Of a DNA stretch of 64,000 bases, positions 18,087 through 27,060 are shown piece after piece. Within the stretch, counting starts at the first letter, position 1, and every line of letters begins with the position of its first letter. The stretch covers positions 1 through 64,000 of the forward strand of contig JACRNC010000021.1 in NCBI GenBank assembly GCA_016219375.1. The letters run 5' to 3'. This DNA is from Burkholderiales bacterium (GTDB taxonomy: Bacteria > Pseudomonadota > Gammaproteobacteria > Burkholderiales > Burkholderiaceae_C). The notes beneath the pieces were generated by a model. It did not search any database. It was not told the origin of the DNA and saw only the letters and a program-made list of their open reading frames with translations. A program made the translations under genes and the position numbers.

Positions 18087-19790
18087 ATGGGCCAGATAGG
18101 CTATGCGCTGACCAGCGCAGTGACCGCCGAGGCCCTCGCGCTGGGGGGCAATCGCTGGCGCAGCGGGCTCAGTTGCCAGCCAAGCGCCGTTGGCTTGGCC
18201 ACCGGCACCATAGACCGCTTCTCATGGTCCGGTGTGGCAATGGGGGCCATTGGCTCGGCTGCGGGCGTAGCAGCCGGCGGCATGGTGGGCAGGGCTGTCA
18301 CGTTGAGCAACGTGGTGGCGCGTAGTACTCTAGGCAGCGCGCTGACCCAGGGCGCAGCGCTGGCTACCGGCCTGCAGCAGAAGTTCAACTGGCAAGGTGT
18401 GGCGGCAGCGGCCGTGGGCGGCGCCGCGGGCTACGGTATGCAAGCCGGGCTCAGCGACTTGGGAGTGAAGTTCGGCTCAACAACGTTCGCCAACCAAGTG
18501 GGCTACGGCACGGCCGCAGGCTTGGCAAACGGCGTGGTGCAAGCAGCCGTGTTCCAGCAAAGACCGAACTGGTCCGCGATTGCGGTGAACTCGTTTGGCA
18601 GTGCGTTGGGTGAAGCCGTAGTCGGAGAAATCCAGAGAAGAGACGAAATCCTTTCCACGCCGATTGCCAGCGGAGGCGATAACGCCCTTGATCGAGCAAA
18701 TCTTCTGGTCGGTCAGCCTGCTGACCTGCCCCAGCTCCGTCTGAGCGAGGCGGCCTTTGCCCCAACATTCAATGCGGCACCGTCCGAGGACCAACTCGCT
18801 GCGATCAGGGAGCTCAGGGATTCTCTGAACAAGTCGACGCAGCTTGGGGACCCGGTATTGGTTGCGCAGCTCCAGCCGCGGCGGCAACCTAGCGTGATCG
18901 ACGTCGCCAAGAGTGTCGTTGACTCGCCCGAGCTTTACTTCAGTGGGGCGGATTTCAACGGGCTCAAAGGTGTCTTTACTGCGGGGAGGCAGGCGCTCGC
19001 AAGCGCTTGGGAAGGTCTCAAGCCTTTTGACCCTCTTACCATTGCCACTGAACAGCTGCAGGATCTCGTCCGTGCAAAGGGCGACTTGGCAACATTTGCG
19101 GGAGTGCAGCAGCAAAAAGCTGTACTTTGGGCTAGCGGTCTGGAGTCACTCAAAGACGGACTGTTGACGTATCCCAGCCGGTTCGGTGAAGCGGTACAGA
19201 GCGGTAATGAATTCGAGACGGCTCGCTTGACCACCGAGGCAGCGCTGACCGTGGCCAGCCTGGGAGGACTCAGGATCGGCTCGGTTGGGAGGGTTGCAAA
19301 CAGTGCTGGAGTTGCAGATGGTTTGAGGTTGAGCGGAACAGGCCCCACGCGCCTTATTGCACGCGACCCGGTGGAACTTGCGGCGCAGCGACGTCTAAAT
19401 GCGCTAGATGGCGACGTAGGAAAATTTAGGCCAGGTGAGGCTGGTGTCGCCGCAGAGATGGAGAACTATCTGGGTGGAACGCTGAGGCGTGCCCCAGCGG
19501 GAACCAGTGCAGACTTCATCGTCGAAACTGGTCCTTTCGCTGGAGCTCGGATGGATCTTAAGCTCACGCCGGATACGTTTGCTCAGGCTGGCAAACTTAA
19601 TTCATACTTCGACAAGACATTTCCGAAGTTTTCTGAATCCTTCGCTGCCAAACTCGCCAAACCCGATGGCGTTGATCTGATGCCATTTGATACTCGATTC
19701 TTGACGCCTTCGAACTCTCAAAAACTATTCGACTTCGTCGATACGTTGCCTCTTAGTTCTCAGCAAAAAATCATCTACCTGGGGCATTGA
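18087..19790 (+). CDS. 5'-truncated polymorphic/CDI-type toxin, C-terminal part
   Basis: The 567-residue frame looks like the C-terminal end of a large secreted toxin. It is open for a few codons before the ATG but lacks secretion, adhesin and repeat regions. Residues 1-200 contain three hydrophobic repeats (FSWSGVAMGAIG, FNWQGVAAAAVG, PNWSAIAVNSFG), as found just before toxin tips in filamentous haemagglutinin-like proteins. The last ~130 residues start with RPGEAGVAAEMENYLGG and carry D476 (ADFIV) and D490-L-K492, arranged like a PD-(D/E)XK-type nuclease; that fold assignment is inference. The next gene begins 1 bp later and is the likely immunity gene. Without a secretion N-terminus it is an orphan tip, perhaps a recombination reservoir. 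Confidence 0.6.
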   Translation: MGQIGYALTSAVTAEALALGGNRWRSGLSCQPSAVGLATGTIDRFSWSGVAMGAIGSAAGVAAGGMVGRAVTLSNVVARSTLGSALTQGAALATGLQQKFNWQGVAAAAVGGAAGYGMQAGLSDLGVKFGSTTFANQVGYGTAAGLANGVVQAAVFQQRPNWSAIAVNSFGSALGEAVVGEIQRRDEILSTPIASGGDNALDRANLLVGQPADLPQLRLSEAAFAPTFNAAPSEDQLAAIRELRDSLNKSTQLGDPVLVAQLQPRRQPSVIDVAKSVVDSPELYFSGADFNGLKGVFTAGRQALASAWEGLKPFDPLTIATEQLQDLVRAKGDLATFAGVQQQKAVLWASGLESLKDGLLTYPSRFGEAVQSGNEFETARLTTEAALTVASLGGLRIGSVGRVANSAGVADGLRLSGTGPTRLIARDPVELAAQRRLNALDGDVGKFRPGEAGVAAEMENYLGGTLRRAPAGTSADFIVETGPFAGARMDLKLTPDTFAQAGKLNSYFDKTFPKFSESFAAKLAKPDGVDLMPFDTRFLTPSNSQKLFDFVDTLPLSSQQKIIYLGH

Positions 19791-19791
19791 A

Positions 19792-20097
19792 ATGACTGGA
19801 ACAGTAATTGTCGCCAAAGGCAAATCGCTAGATGTGCGAACCGTTGATTTCGAATTGATTGCCAATTTGCTGCGTCAACGTGCAAAAAAATCAGCGGTTG
19901 CAGCAAAGTTACTTCAGTCGACCGACGAATTCGGCATGGATATGATTTGTGCAGACGAGCTAAATGCCATGGAGTTCATGGATTTCTATCAACTGTTTGG
20001 CGAAATTCGTGATGATCTATCCAATTCGCCCGGATTGGTTGGCTTCATCGACCAAGTGCGAGAAATCGCTTTAACGGACGAAAGATTTCATCGCTAG
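19792..20097 (+). CDS. Probable immunity protein for the adjacent toxin tip
   Basis: A 101-residue acidic protein starting 1 bp after the toxin stop. Small size, tight coupling, lower GC than the surroundings and lack of a signal peptide fit a cytoplasmic CdiI-like immunity protein that binds the toxin domain. I recognise no specific family in the sequence (it ends REIALTDERFHR), so the role rests on position. Confidence 0.55.
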   Translation: MTGTVIVAKGKSLDVRTVDFELIANLLRQRAKKSAVAAKLLQSTDEFGMDMICADELNAMEFMDFYQLFGEIRDDLSNSPGLVGFIDQVREIALTDERFHR

Positions 20098-20194
20098 CAG
20101 CAATTAGTCAGGCCCACCACAAATGCGGGCCTGATTTATAAATGTTGCAAACAGTGGGACAGTTCTGGAGCAGGCGGGCCTCTCTAGGCTGGCA

Positions 20195-20620
20195 TTGCCT
20201 CGCACACCTGGGCTTGGCTCGACATCCACTACGGCTGAACTTCTTCAAACAGGTGCATTGCCAGGCCGAGAAGGTGTGGTCTTGGGTCAACGGACTGTGC
20301 CATTTGGTGATGTTTGGAAGTTGTCGGAAAATTCTGGGGTCGAGTTTTTGCTGAGCCGAGAAAACGGCAAATTTGTTTTGCGTAGTGGCTCCGCGACAAG
20401 CGTTCCAATTCCTGGTGGCGTTCGTCCGATTGCGCATACCCACCCAGTAGATGCGGATGGGATTAATAGCCTCTTGCCTTCGAGAGCGGACATTAACGTG
20501 CTTAATGACTATTGGGCTAGGAATCCATCGCTTCAACGCCCAGTGTCTTAGATCATTACCGGTCCTAACCAAACCACTATCTTCCGTGCTACCGGCCTTG
20601 ATCCATGGAGTGCCAAATGA
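20195..20620 (+). pseudogene. Second orphan toxin tip, interrupted by an in-frame stop
   Basis: The frame is open from about 20129 and has a TTG at 20195. It encodes a toxin-tip domain with PIAHTHPVDADG and LPSRADINVLN. The H-x-H...S-x-x-D arrangement resembles the JAMM/JAB metal-binding motif found in some polymorphic toxins. TAG at 20549-20551 stops it, yet the same frame continues for 22 more sensible codons (IITGPNQTTIFRATGLDPW) to TGA at 20618-20620. This indicates a nonsense mutation in a once longer domain. It follows the first immunity gene, as expected for a displaced older tip in a toxin-exchange locus. Confidence 0.6.
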
Positions 20621-20888
20621 ACGATTCTGATGTCTTGAAATATCTGCTCAGTCATACTCCGTTGGATCGGTTTTATTTGTTTACCCCCGTGGAACTGACG
20701 ACACGCTGATGAAGTACTCCGATTCAACAGGGGTGTCTTGGAATTTGATGGAGGATGACGATGAGACTGTTGCGCTTACAGTTGCCTTCTTGAAAAGATC
20801 AGGTGCCAAGTCCTTCGAGGACTATGGGGCGATGTTGGAGTACGAGCAGAGCGAAGGCGCTAGCAGGGATAGTGGAGTGAGGTCTTGA
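20617..20888 (+). pseudogene. Frameshifted immunity gene of the second toxin tip
   Basis: ATG 20617 overlaps the original toxin stop (ATGA) and reads MNDSDVLKYLLSHTPLDRF, then runs into a stop at 20706-20708. Shifting frame at the run of five C in TTTACCCCCGTGG gives RGTDDTLMKYSDSTGVSWN and an open frame to TGA 20886-20888. A single lost C explains both. The joined product would be about 90 residues, small and acidic like an immunity protein. The loss parallels the nonsense mutation in its toxin, so the module appears dead. Confidence 0.55.
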
Positions 20889-20911
20889 CCTCACATAACC
20901 TTTAGCACGAT

Positions 20912-20938
20912 AACCCCCGCTGCATGCGGGCGTTATTG
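20912..20938. terminator. Hairpin terminator between convergent genes
   Basis: AACCCCCGC, loop TGCAT, GCGGGCGTT form a 9-bp stem with one mismatch, followed by ATTGCTT. It lies between the + strand toxin remnants and the convergent PIN toxin gene and could serve both directions. Confidence 0.55.
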
Positions 20939-20940
20939 CT

Positions 20941-21378
20941 TCAAGCCTGCTGAGCGAGCATGAGCGCCCTGGCCACGGTCATGAGCCGCACGCCCTGGTA
21001 CTCATCGACAGTCAGCAAAGGCTGGTCGCCGGTGACGATAGCCCTGGCCTTGGCCGCCAGGGCGGTGCCGATGACCATATCGTCATCGGGATCAGGGGCG
21101 ATGCGCGGGATCGCCACGGGCCCGACCACGGCCGTCAGCGCCGCGTAGCCTTCGACCAGTTGATCGACGGACAGCAGGGACGCCTCGATCTTCGTGGCGA
21201 ACTTGGGGCGGGCGAGGATGTCGCCGAGTTTGGCCCGCATCGGCGGGCTGCTGAAGAGCCGGACGCGTTTCTCGCGCGCTGCCTGCAAGAGGATGCGAGG
21301 CGATCCGCTCCACAACAGCGCCGATGCCACGACATTGGTGTCAAGGACCAGGTGCAAGGGCGTGCGAGCCTGGGCCAT
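20941..21378 (-). CDS. PIN-domain toxin of a toxin-antitoxin pair
   Basis: A 145-residue PIN-domain ribonuclease of the COG1569 type. LVLDTNVVASALL near the N-terminus gives the first acidic residue and start of the fold; DPDDDMVIGTALAAKA and VTGDQPLL give the later Asp cluster. These bind Mg2+/Mn2+ for RNA cleavage. Its ATG overlaps the antitoxin stop by one base (TGATG), a normal coupling for such pairs. All acidic residues are present, so it is probably active. Confidence 0.85.
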   Translation of the reverse strand: MAQARTPLHLVLDTNVVASALLWSGSPRILLQAAREKRVRLFSSPPMRAKLGDILARPKFATKIEASLLSVDQLVEGYAALTAVVGPVAIPRIAPDPDDDMVIGTALAAKARAIVTGDQPLLTVDEYQGVRLMTVARALMLAQQA

Positions 21379-21623
21379 CAGTTGGTGGTCTTGGCGCGGC
21401 GCTCGGCCCGGATGGCGGCCAGCTCGGCCTGCAACTCCGCTGGCGACATCAAGGCGGGTTCATTGACCACGGCCATGCGGTCCATGGCGGCGAACAGTTC
21501 ATCGGTTTGGCGAGCCTGCAGCTGCTCACGCAGCCACTTCTCCAGGCGTTCGGGCGACAGCAGCCCGGCGCGCTGCGCTTCCTGCGCCAGTTTGTCGGGC
21601 AGGTTGATGTGGACGGTGGTCAT
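21378..21623 (-). CDS. Ribbon-helix-helix-like antitoxin
   Basis: An 81-residue partner of the PIN toxin. The start TVHINLPDKLAQEAQRAGLL is typical of short antitoxins with an N-terminal DNA-binding beta strand. The C-terminal half (SPAELQAELAAIRAERRAK) is the helical toxin-binding tail. ATG 21623 is preceded by GGAAG at good distance; longer frames upstream lack one. It should bind the toxin and repress its own promoter. Confidence 0.8.
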   Translation of the reverse strand: MTTVHINLPDKLAQEAQRAGLLSPERLEKWLREQLQARQTDELFAAMDRMAVVNEPALMSPAELQAELAAIRAERRAKTTN

Positions 21624-21660
21624 GGTCGCTTCCTTTAGCCGCCAAAAAAGCCGGCGTGGC

Positions 21661-21819
21661 TGAGGTGCGGTTCTCCGTCTTGCGCTTGAGCTGGCCGCGC
21701 TCCATGAACGCATCGATCAACTGGAGCACCTGGCGCTTGTCGGCGGATCCAGCTTCTCGATGGCGAGCAGCCTGCGGCGCCCGCTTCGATGCCAGAGTGT
21801 CGTTCAGATGCCAAGGCAT
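21661..21819 (-). pseudogene. Possible remnant of a regulator C-terminus
   Basis: In one minus frame ADKRQVLQLIDAFMERGQLKRK resembles the C-terminal helix of small XRE-type regulators, which often ends in VLQLIDAFIERxxL. The rest of the frame is unconvincing and runs into the antitoxin gene out of phase. It may be a scar of a deleted regulator. Weak evidence. Confidence 0.22.
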
Positions 21820-21831
21820 TTGGTGGCTGGC

Positions 21832-22563
21832 TCACCGCCCCCGCACATCCACCACCGCCTCGGTGCCAAAGACCTCCGCCAGCGCATGGGCCACCAGCCG
21901 CTCGGCGGCGTCCTCTGGCGACGTGAGCTGGCCTTGCAGCTTGAGCTGCTCGAAGCGCTCGCGCAGCGGGAAGCGCTCGGTGGGTGTGGTGCGGATCTGG
22001 GCCTGCATGGCGGTGTCCACCACGCCGGGGGCGACGCTGGCGATGAGCAGGCCGGGGATGCGGTCCAGCGCGGTAGCGCGGGCGTGGTGGTCCAGCGCAG
22101 CCTTGGTGGCGCAGTAGACGCTCCAGCCCGGGTAGGGGTTGCGGCCGGCGCCGCTGGAGACGTGGACGATGCGGCGGTCCCGCACGCCGGCCGTGGCCTG
22201 CACGAAGCCCTGGCTGAGCAGCAGCGGCGCGGTGACGTTGAGCGCCACAGCCCGGGCGATGTCGGCCGGCGGCTGCTCACCGGGCGGCCCGATGGGGGCG
22301 AGCTGGCCGGCGTTGTTGATGAGCAGGCTCTGGCGGCTGCCCTGGCAGAAGCTGCGCAGCGCGCCGCTGTTGATCCAGGCGGTCAGGGCCTGCGGGTCGG
22401 ACAGGTCCAGCTGAGTCTGCCGGCGGGTGGCATCGCCGCCTGCCGGCCAGTCCGCGCGCAGCGAGCGGGCCAGGCCCAGGACGATGTAGCCGCGGCGCAG
22501 CAGGGCCTGGGCGATGGCCGCACCCAGACCGTGGGTGTGGCCGGTGACGATGGCGGTTTGCAT
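21832..22563 (-). CDS. Short-chain dehydrogenase/reductase
   Basis: A 243-residue SDR. TGHTHGLGAAIA at residues 8-19 is the TGxxxGxG cofactor loop, LINNAGQLAPIG is the NNAG motif, and the active site shows S (HVSSGAG) with YCATKAALDHH giving Tyr and Lys. This is a complete classical SDR. Substrate cannot be told from sequence; NADP(H) preference is possible but not shown. It stands alone between the toxin-antitoxin pair and the patatin gene. Confidence 0.85.
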   Translation of the reverse strand: MQTAIVTGHTHGLGAAIAQALLRRGYIVLGLARSLRADWPAGGDATRRQTQLDLSDPQALTAWINSGALRSFCQGSRQSLLINNAGQLAPIGPPGEQPPADIARAVALNVTAPLLLSQGFVQATAGVRDRRIVHVSSGAGRNPYPGWSVYCATKAALDHHARATALDRIPGLLIASVAPGVVDTAMQAQIRTTPTERFPLRERFEQLKLQGQLTSPEDAAERLVAHALAEVFGTEAVVDVRGR

Positions 22564-22734
22564 GGTGGCCGATCCTTCAAGGCGATGGTTCAGTGTGCCC
22601 GCTTGCTGCGGCTCACGAAGCCCTGCAGCAGCCCCCCAGCGGCCGGGCGGTGCCGCCGACGCCGCGGCGGCCGCATGTTCGCGGTGTCCCGCCGGGCGGC
22701 TGCGTGGTGGCGCCGTGCCGACCGTGGAGCCGCC

Positions 22735-23676
22735 TCACCGGGTCTTGGCTGCGATGCGCTCCTTCAGCGGGCCCAGCATGCTCCACGCCGCCTCGCGGCC
22801 GGCCAGCACGGCCAGGCGGCGGGAGCTGAAGTCGCCGCTGGCGATGCCGGCCAGCTTGGGCCGCATCACCACGTCGGCGTCGGCCAGCTCATAGCGGCTG
22901 ATGCTGCGGCTCATGATGGCGAATGTCTGCAGCAGCATCTTCATGGCGTCGCTGGTGGGGTTGCCCTCGGTGGACGCGGAGATGTCCACGGCGATGACCA
23001 CGTCCGCACCCATCTGCCGCGCAAAGCGCACCGGCACCGGGGCGACCAGGCCGCCGTCCACGTATTCATGCCCGTTAATACGTACCGGCTCGAAGACGGC
23101 CGGCACGGCGCTGGACGCGCGCACCGCCGCGCCGGGGTCGCCGCGGCGGAAGAGCGCCGGCTCGCCGGTGTTCAGATCGGTGGCGAGGATGCCCAGCGGC
23201 AGCTTCATCTGCTCGATGGCCAGGCCGCCGGTCTGCTGGCGCACGTAGCGGGCCAGCGCCTCGCCGCGCAGCAGCGCGCGGCCGGGGAACATCCAGTCGG
23301 TGATGGCCGACTCGTCCATCGTCTGCGCCAGGCGGGCCATCTCCGCGCCCGATTTGCCGGACGCGTAGAGCGCCGCCACCAGGCTGCCGGCCGAAGTACC
23401 CACCACCAGGTCGGGCCGGATGCCCTGCTCCTCCAGCACCTGGATGACGCCGATATGGGCAAAGCCGCGGGCCGCGCCGCCGCCCAGAGCCAGGCCGATG
23501 CGCGGCGGGCGCGGCGCCGGCCGGGGCGTGGCGGCCACCGGCGCAGCGGGCCGGGGGGTGGCGTCGGGCTGAGGGGTGGTCGCCCCGATCAGGCCGGCAC
23601 AACCGCCGAGGGCCGACAGGCCCAGGGCGCCGCCGGTGGCCAGCCAGGCCCGGCGAGTGGAACACGGTGCAGTCAT
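22735..23676 (-). CDS. Patatin-like phospholipase lipoprotein
   Basis: A 313-residue protein. The N-terminus has a basic RRAWLATGG stretch, a hydrophobic run and LSALGGCAG, a lipobox, so it is probably an envelope lipoprotein. After a Pro/Ala-rich linker the catalytic domain shows LALGGGAARGFAHIGV (oxyanion loop), GTSAGS (nucleophile elbow) and VDGGLVAPVP (catalytic Asp). These define the RssA-like patatin family, which cleaves acyl chains from lipids. No partner gene is evident. Confidence 0.87.
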   Translation of the reverse strand: MTAPCSTRRAWLATGGALGLSALGGCAGLIGATTPQPDATPRPAAPVAATPRPAPRPPRIGLALGGGAARGFAHIGVIQVLEEQGIRPDLVVGTSAGSLVAALYASGKSGAEMARLAQTMDESAITDWMFPGRALLRGEALARYVRQQTGGLAIEQMKLPLGILATDLNTGEPALFRRGDPGAAVRASSAVPAVFEPVRINGHEYVDGGLVAPVPVRFARQMGADVVIAVDISASTEGNPTSDAMKMLLQTFAIMSRSISRYELADADVVMRPKLAGIASGDFSSRRLAVLAGREAAWSMLGPLKERIAAKTR

Positions 23677-23794
23677 CGGTCGATTCTAGGAAGCGGCTCG
23701 CAGGGGAGCCGGCCGGCGCCTGGCGTTGGGCGAGTGCGGGCATGGTTCGCCGGCACCGCCGGCTGCCGCCGCCCGCCCGTCTTCATTCCTGCCG

Positions 23795-23850
23795 CATATA
23801 AACAAAACAAAAAAATATGGTTCCCAAACATATAACGACTCTCTAGAGTC
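23795..23850 (+). promoter_or_regulatory. AT-rich control region before the sulfur-assimilation genes
   Basis: An island of A/T in GC-rich DNA runs from CATATAAAC through AAAAAAATATGG and AAACATATAACG. Such stretches with TTCCCAAA-like elements precede CysB/Cbl-regulated cys operons in related bacteria. TATAAC near 23829 may be a -10 box. CysB control is inferred from position. Confidence 0.45.
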
Positions 23851-23937
23851 CAGCCTCCGCCGCTTTTCGCACCGCTTCCCGCGCCTGGCTGCGCTGCGGC
23901 GCCCTAGCGCTCATCTGCCGCCCGTCGCGGCTTCTTC

Positions 23938-24705
23938 ATGGACCCTTACGCCATCCTCAGCGGCCTGCTCGTGGGCCTCATCGTCGGCCTGACCGGCGTC
24001 GGCGGCGGCTCGCTGATGACCCCCCTGCTGATCACGGTGTTCAAGCTCAACCCGGCAGTGGCCATCGGCACCGACCTGTGGTTTGCGGCGGCCACCAAGA
24101 CCTCCGGCTCCGTCGCCCACCACCGCGCCGGGCATGTGCACTACCGCGTCATGGCGCTGCTGCTGGCCGGCAGCATCCCCGCCTCGCTGGGCATGGTGGC
24201 GCTGATGCATGCCACCGGCATCACCAAGGGCTGGGCCTCGGCCCTGACCTTCTCGCTGGGTATCGCGCTGCTGCTGACGGCCGTCACCGTGGCCTATCGC
24301 CGCGCTTGGCTGTCCATCGGGCTGAAGCTGGAAGCCTGGATCCCGGACAATCGCAAGCCCGCGCTCACCGTGGCCGCCGGCGCCCTGCTGGGCGTGCTGG
24401 TGTCGCTGAGCTCCATCGGCGCCGGTGCCATCGGCGCGACGCTGATCCTGCTGCTCTACCCGCGCATGCCGGCCCGCCAGCTGGTGGGCACCGACATCGC
24501 CCACGCGGTGCCGCTGACCCTGGTGGCCGGCATCGGCCACGCGACGCTGGGCCACGTGGACTGGTCGCTGCTGGCGGCGCTGCTGATGGGCTCCATCCCC
24601 GGCATCTGGCTGGGCGCGCACCTGACCACCCGCATGCCCGACGCCCTGGTGCGCGCGCTGCTGTGCGTGTCGCTGGTGACGGCCGGGCTCAAGGTGATCC
24701 GCTGA
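23938..24705 (+). CDS. TauE/SafE-family sulfite exporter-like membrane protein
   Basis: A 255-residue inner-membrane protein with about eight hydrophobic segments. GLTGVGGGSLMTPLL near the N-terminus and SSIGAGAIGATLILLLYP in the second half are the paired TauE/SafE signatures. The family moves small sulfur compounds or organic anions. Its place at the head of the cys genes suggests export of sulfite or uptake of a sulfur source; the direction is not visible from sequence. Confidence 0.85.
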   Translation: MDPYAILSGLLVGLIVGLTGVGGGSLMTPLLITVFKLNPAVAIGTDLWFAAATKTSGSVAHHRAGHVHYRVMALLLAGSIPASLGMVALMHATGITKGWASALTFSLGIALLLTAVTVAYRRAWLSIGLKLEAWIPDNRKPALTVAAGALLGVLVSLSSIGAGAIGATLILLLYPRMPARQLVGTDIAHAVPLTLVAGIGHATLGHVDWSLLAALLMGSIPGIWLGAHLTTRMPDALVRALLCVSLVTAGLKVIR

Positions 24706-24810
24706 CCCTGGCTGCCTGCCATTGCCCGCCATCCCGCGCCGCTGCCCGCACACAACCGACCACCTAAGACCTCGCCCCGCCTGGCCCGCCAGATCACGAG
24801 GAGACCTGCC

Positions 24811-26508
24811 ATGTACCAGTACACCGATTTCGACAAGCAGTTCGTGCGCCAGCGCGCGGCCCAGTTCCGCGACCAGCTCACGCGCAACCTCAACGGAGAG
24901 CTGGGCGACGAGGAGTTCCGCCCGCTGCGCCTGCAAAACGGCTGGTACATCCAGCGCCATGCTCCGATGGCCCGCATCGCCGTGCCGTATGGCGAGCTGT
25001 CCAGCCGGCAGCTGCGCATGCTGGCCCGCATCGCGCGCGAGTTCGACCGCGGCTATGCCCACTTCACCACGCGGCAGAACTGCCAGTTCAACTGGATCCC
25101 GCTGCCGCAGGCGGCCGATGTGATGGACCTGCTGGCCGAGGTGGACATGCACGGCATCCAGACCAGCGGCAACTGCATCCGCAACATCACCAGCGACGCG
25201 CTGGTGGGCATCGCGCCCGATGAGATCGTCGATGCGCGGCCCTATTGCGAAATCATGCGCCAGTGGTCCACGCTGCACCCGGAGTTCGCCTTCCTGCCGC
25301 GCAAGTTCAAGATCGCCGTCAGCGGCGCGCGCGAGGACCGCGCGGCCATCGCCTGGCATGACATCGGCCTGCAGCTTTTGAAGGACGACGCCGGCGAGGT
25401 GGGCTTCAAGGTGCTGGTGGGCGGCGGCATGGGCCGCACGCCGGTCGTCGGCACGGTGATCCGCGACTTCCTGCCCTGGCAGCAGATCCTGGTCTACCTG
25501 GAGGCCATCGTGCGGGTCTACAACCGCTATGGCCGGCGCGACAACATGTACAAGGCGCGCATCAAGATCCTGGTCAAGGCCGAGGGCCCGCAGTTCGCCA
25601 AGGACGTCGAGGAAGAGTTCCAGAAGATCCTCGGCGAAGACGCCGGTGGCGCCGGCCACATCATTCCGCAGGCCGAGTTCGACCGCGTGGCCGCCTGCTT
25701 CGTGCGCCCGGCGGGCGTGGCGCCCGTCGCAGGCCCCGCCTGGACGCCGCCGGCCGATGCACCGGTGGCCTTTGCCAAATGGCTGGAGCGCAACACCCAT
25801 GCGCACCAGCTGCCGGGCTACCGCGCGGTGACGCTGTCGCTCAAGCGCGTGGGCCAGGCTCCGGGCGACATCACCGATGCGCAGATGGAGGCCGCGGCTG
25901 ATCTGGCCGACCGCTACAGCCACGGCGAGCTGCGCGTCACGCACGACCAGAACCTGCTGCTGCCCTGGGTGCGCGAGGCTGACCTGCCTGCCCTGTGGCA
26001 GGCCGCGCGCGAGGCGTCGTTTGCCACGCCCAACATCGGCCTGATCAGCGACATGATCGCCTGCCCGGGCGGCGACTTCTGCGCCCTGGCCAACGCCCGC
26101 TCCATCCCGATCGCCAACCAGCTCATCGAGCGCTACCAGGACCTGGACGAGCTCTACGACATCGGCGACATCGACCTGCACATCAGCGGCTGCATCAACT
26201 CCTGCGGCCACCACCACAGCGGGCACATCGGCATCCTGGGCGTCGACAAGGACGGCAGCGAGTGGTACCAGCTCACGCTGGGCGGCTCGGACGGCTCCTC
26301 CCTCGCCCCGGCGACCGCCATCGGCAAGGTCATCGGCCCGTCGTTCGCGGCCGACGAGATCACCGACGCGGTGGAGGCCGTGATCGAGACCTACCGCGAG
26401 GTGCGCGCGGCCAACGAGCGCTTCATCGACACGGTGCAGCGCGTCGGCCTGGACCCGTTCAAGGCCGCGGCCAACGCCGTGCGCCGCAGCACGGCCAAGG
26501 CGGCCTGA
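24811..26508 (+). CDS. cysI: Sulfite reductase, haemoprotein (nitrite/sulfite reductase family)
   Basis: A 565-residue enzyme reducing sulfite to sulfide with six electrons. The duplicated ferredoxin-like/siroheme fold is seen, with FTTRQNCQFNW in the first half. Cys418, Cys424, Cys461 and Cys465 (CPGGDFC and GCINSCGHHH) bind the coupled siroheme and [4Fe-4S] cluster. GAGGAG precedes ATG 24811. It is followed at 14 bp by DUF934 and then cysH, D, N and a siroheme-pathway methyltransferase, so it serves assimilatory sulfate reduction. Nitrite reductases share this fold, but the context favours sulfite. Confidence 0.92.
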   Translation: MYQYTDFDKQFVRQRAAQFRDQLTRNLNGELGDEEFRPLRLQNGWYIQRHAPMARIAVPYGELSSRQLRMLARIAREFDRGYAHFTTRQNCQFNWIPLPQAADVMDLLAEVDMHGIQTSGNCIRNITSDALVGIAPDEIVDARPYCEIMRQWSTLHPEFAFLPRKFKIAVSGAREDRAAIAWHDIGLQLLKDDAGEVGFKVLVGGGMGRTPVVGTVIRDFLPWQQILVYLEAIVRVYNRYGRRDNMYKARIKILVKAEGPQFAKDVEEEFQKILGEDAGGAGHIIPQAEFDRVAACFVRPAGVAPVAGPAWTPPADAPVAFAKWLERNTHAHQLPGYRAVTLSLKRVGQAPGDITDAQMEAAADLADRYSHGELRVTHDQNLLLPWVREADLPALWQAAREASFATPNIGLISDMIACPGGDFCALANARSIPIANQLIERYQDLDELYDIGDIDLHISGCINSCGHHHSGHIGILGVDKDGSEWYQLTLGGSDGSSLAPATAIGKVIGPSFAADEITDAVEAVIETYREVRAANERFIDTVQRVGLDPFKAAANAVRRSTAKAA

Positions 26509-26522
26509 ACCCGGAGATCACC

Positions 26523-27044
26523 ATGTCGCAGACCCACACGACGCTCCCCCGCCTGCAGTTCATCGACGCCCGCAAGGACACCTGGCACACGCTGGGCGGC
26601 GAGGACGGCCCCATCTCCCATCCCACCCCGGCGCCCAACCTGCTGCTGTCCCTGGCCCAGTGGCACGCCGTGCGCGACACCTGGCCGCAGGGGCTGGCCG
26701 TGGGCGTGCAGTTCCCCAACGATGCCGACATCGAGACGCTGGCCGCAGACCTGCCGCGCCTGGCCCTGGTGGCGCTGGCCTTCCCCAAGTGGACCGACGG
26801 CCGCGCCTACAGCCAGGCGCACCTGCTGCGCACGCGCTGGCGCTATGGCGGCGCGGTGCGCGCCACCGGCGAGGTGCTGGTGGACATGGTGCCGCTGATG
26901 GCCCGCACCGGCTTCAGCGAAGCCGTGCTGCGCGCCGACCAGAGCCGTGAGGCCGCCGAGCGCGCGCTGGGCTTCTTCCCCGGCTTCTACCAGGGCGACG
27001 TGCAGAGCGCGCCCTGGTTCGTGCGCAACCGCAGCGCGGCCTGA
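26523..27044 (+). CDS. DUF934 protein associated with sulfite reduction
   Basis: A 173-residue soluble protein of the DUF934 family (LPRLQFIDARKDTWHTL, then LVALAFPKWTDGRAYSQA and LLRTRWRYGGAVRATGEV). These genes nearly always sit between cysI and cysH in betaproteobacteria, and an accessory role in electron supply to sulfite reductase is assumed in the literature. ATG 26523 has GGAG 7 bases upstream. No redox motif is visible, so the mechanism is unknown. Confidence 0.85.
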   Translation: MSQTHTTLPRLQFIDARKDTWHTLGGEDGPISHPTPAPNLLLSLAQWHAVRDTWPQGLAVGVQFPNDADIETLAADLPRLALVALAFPKWTDGRAYSQAHLLRTRWRYGGAVRATGEVLVDMVPLMARTGFSEAVLRADQSREAAERALGFFPGFYQGDVQSAPWFVRNRSAA

Positions 27045-27060
27045 CCGCGGGAGAGCCCAC

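Noticed and set aside
23911-26226. Long minus frame opposite the TauE gene and cysI
   Set aside because: Composition is shadow-like and the cysI cysteines lie in the + frame.
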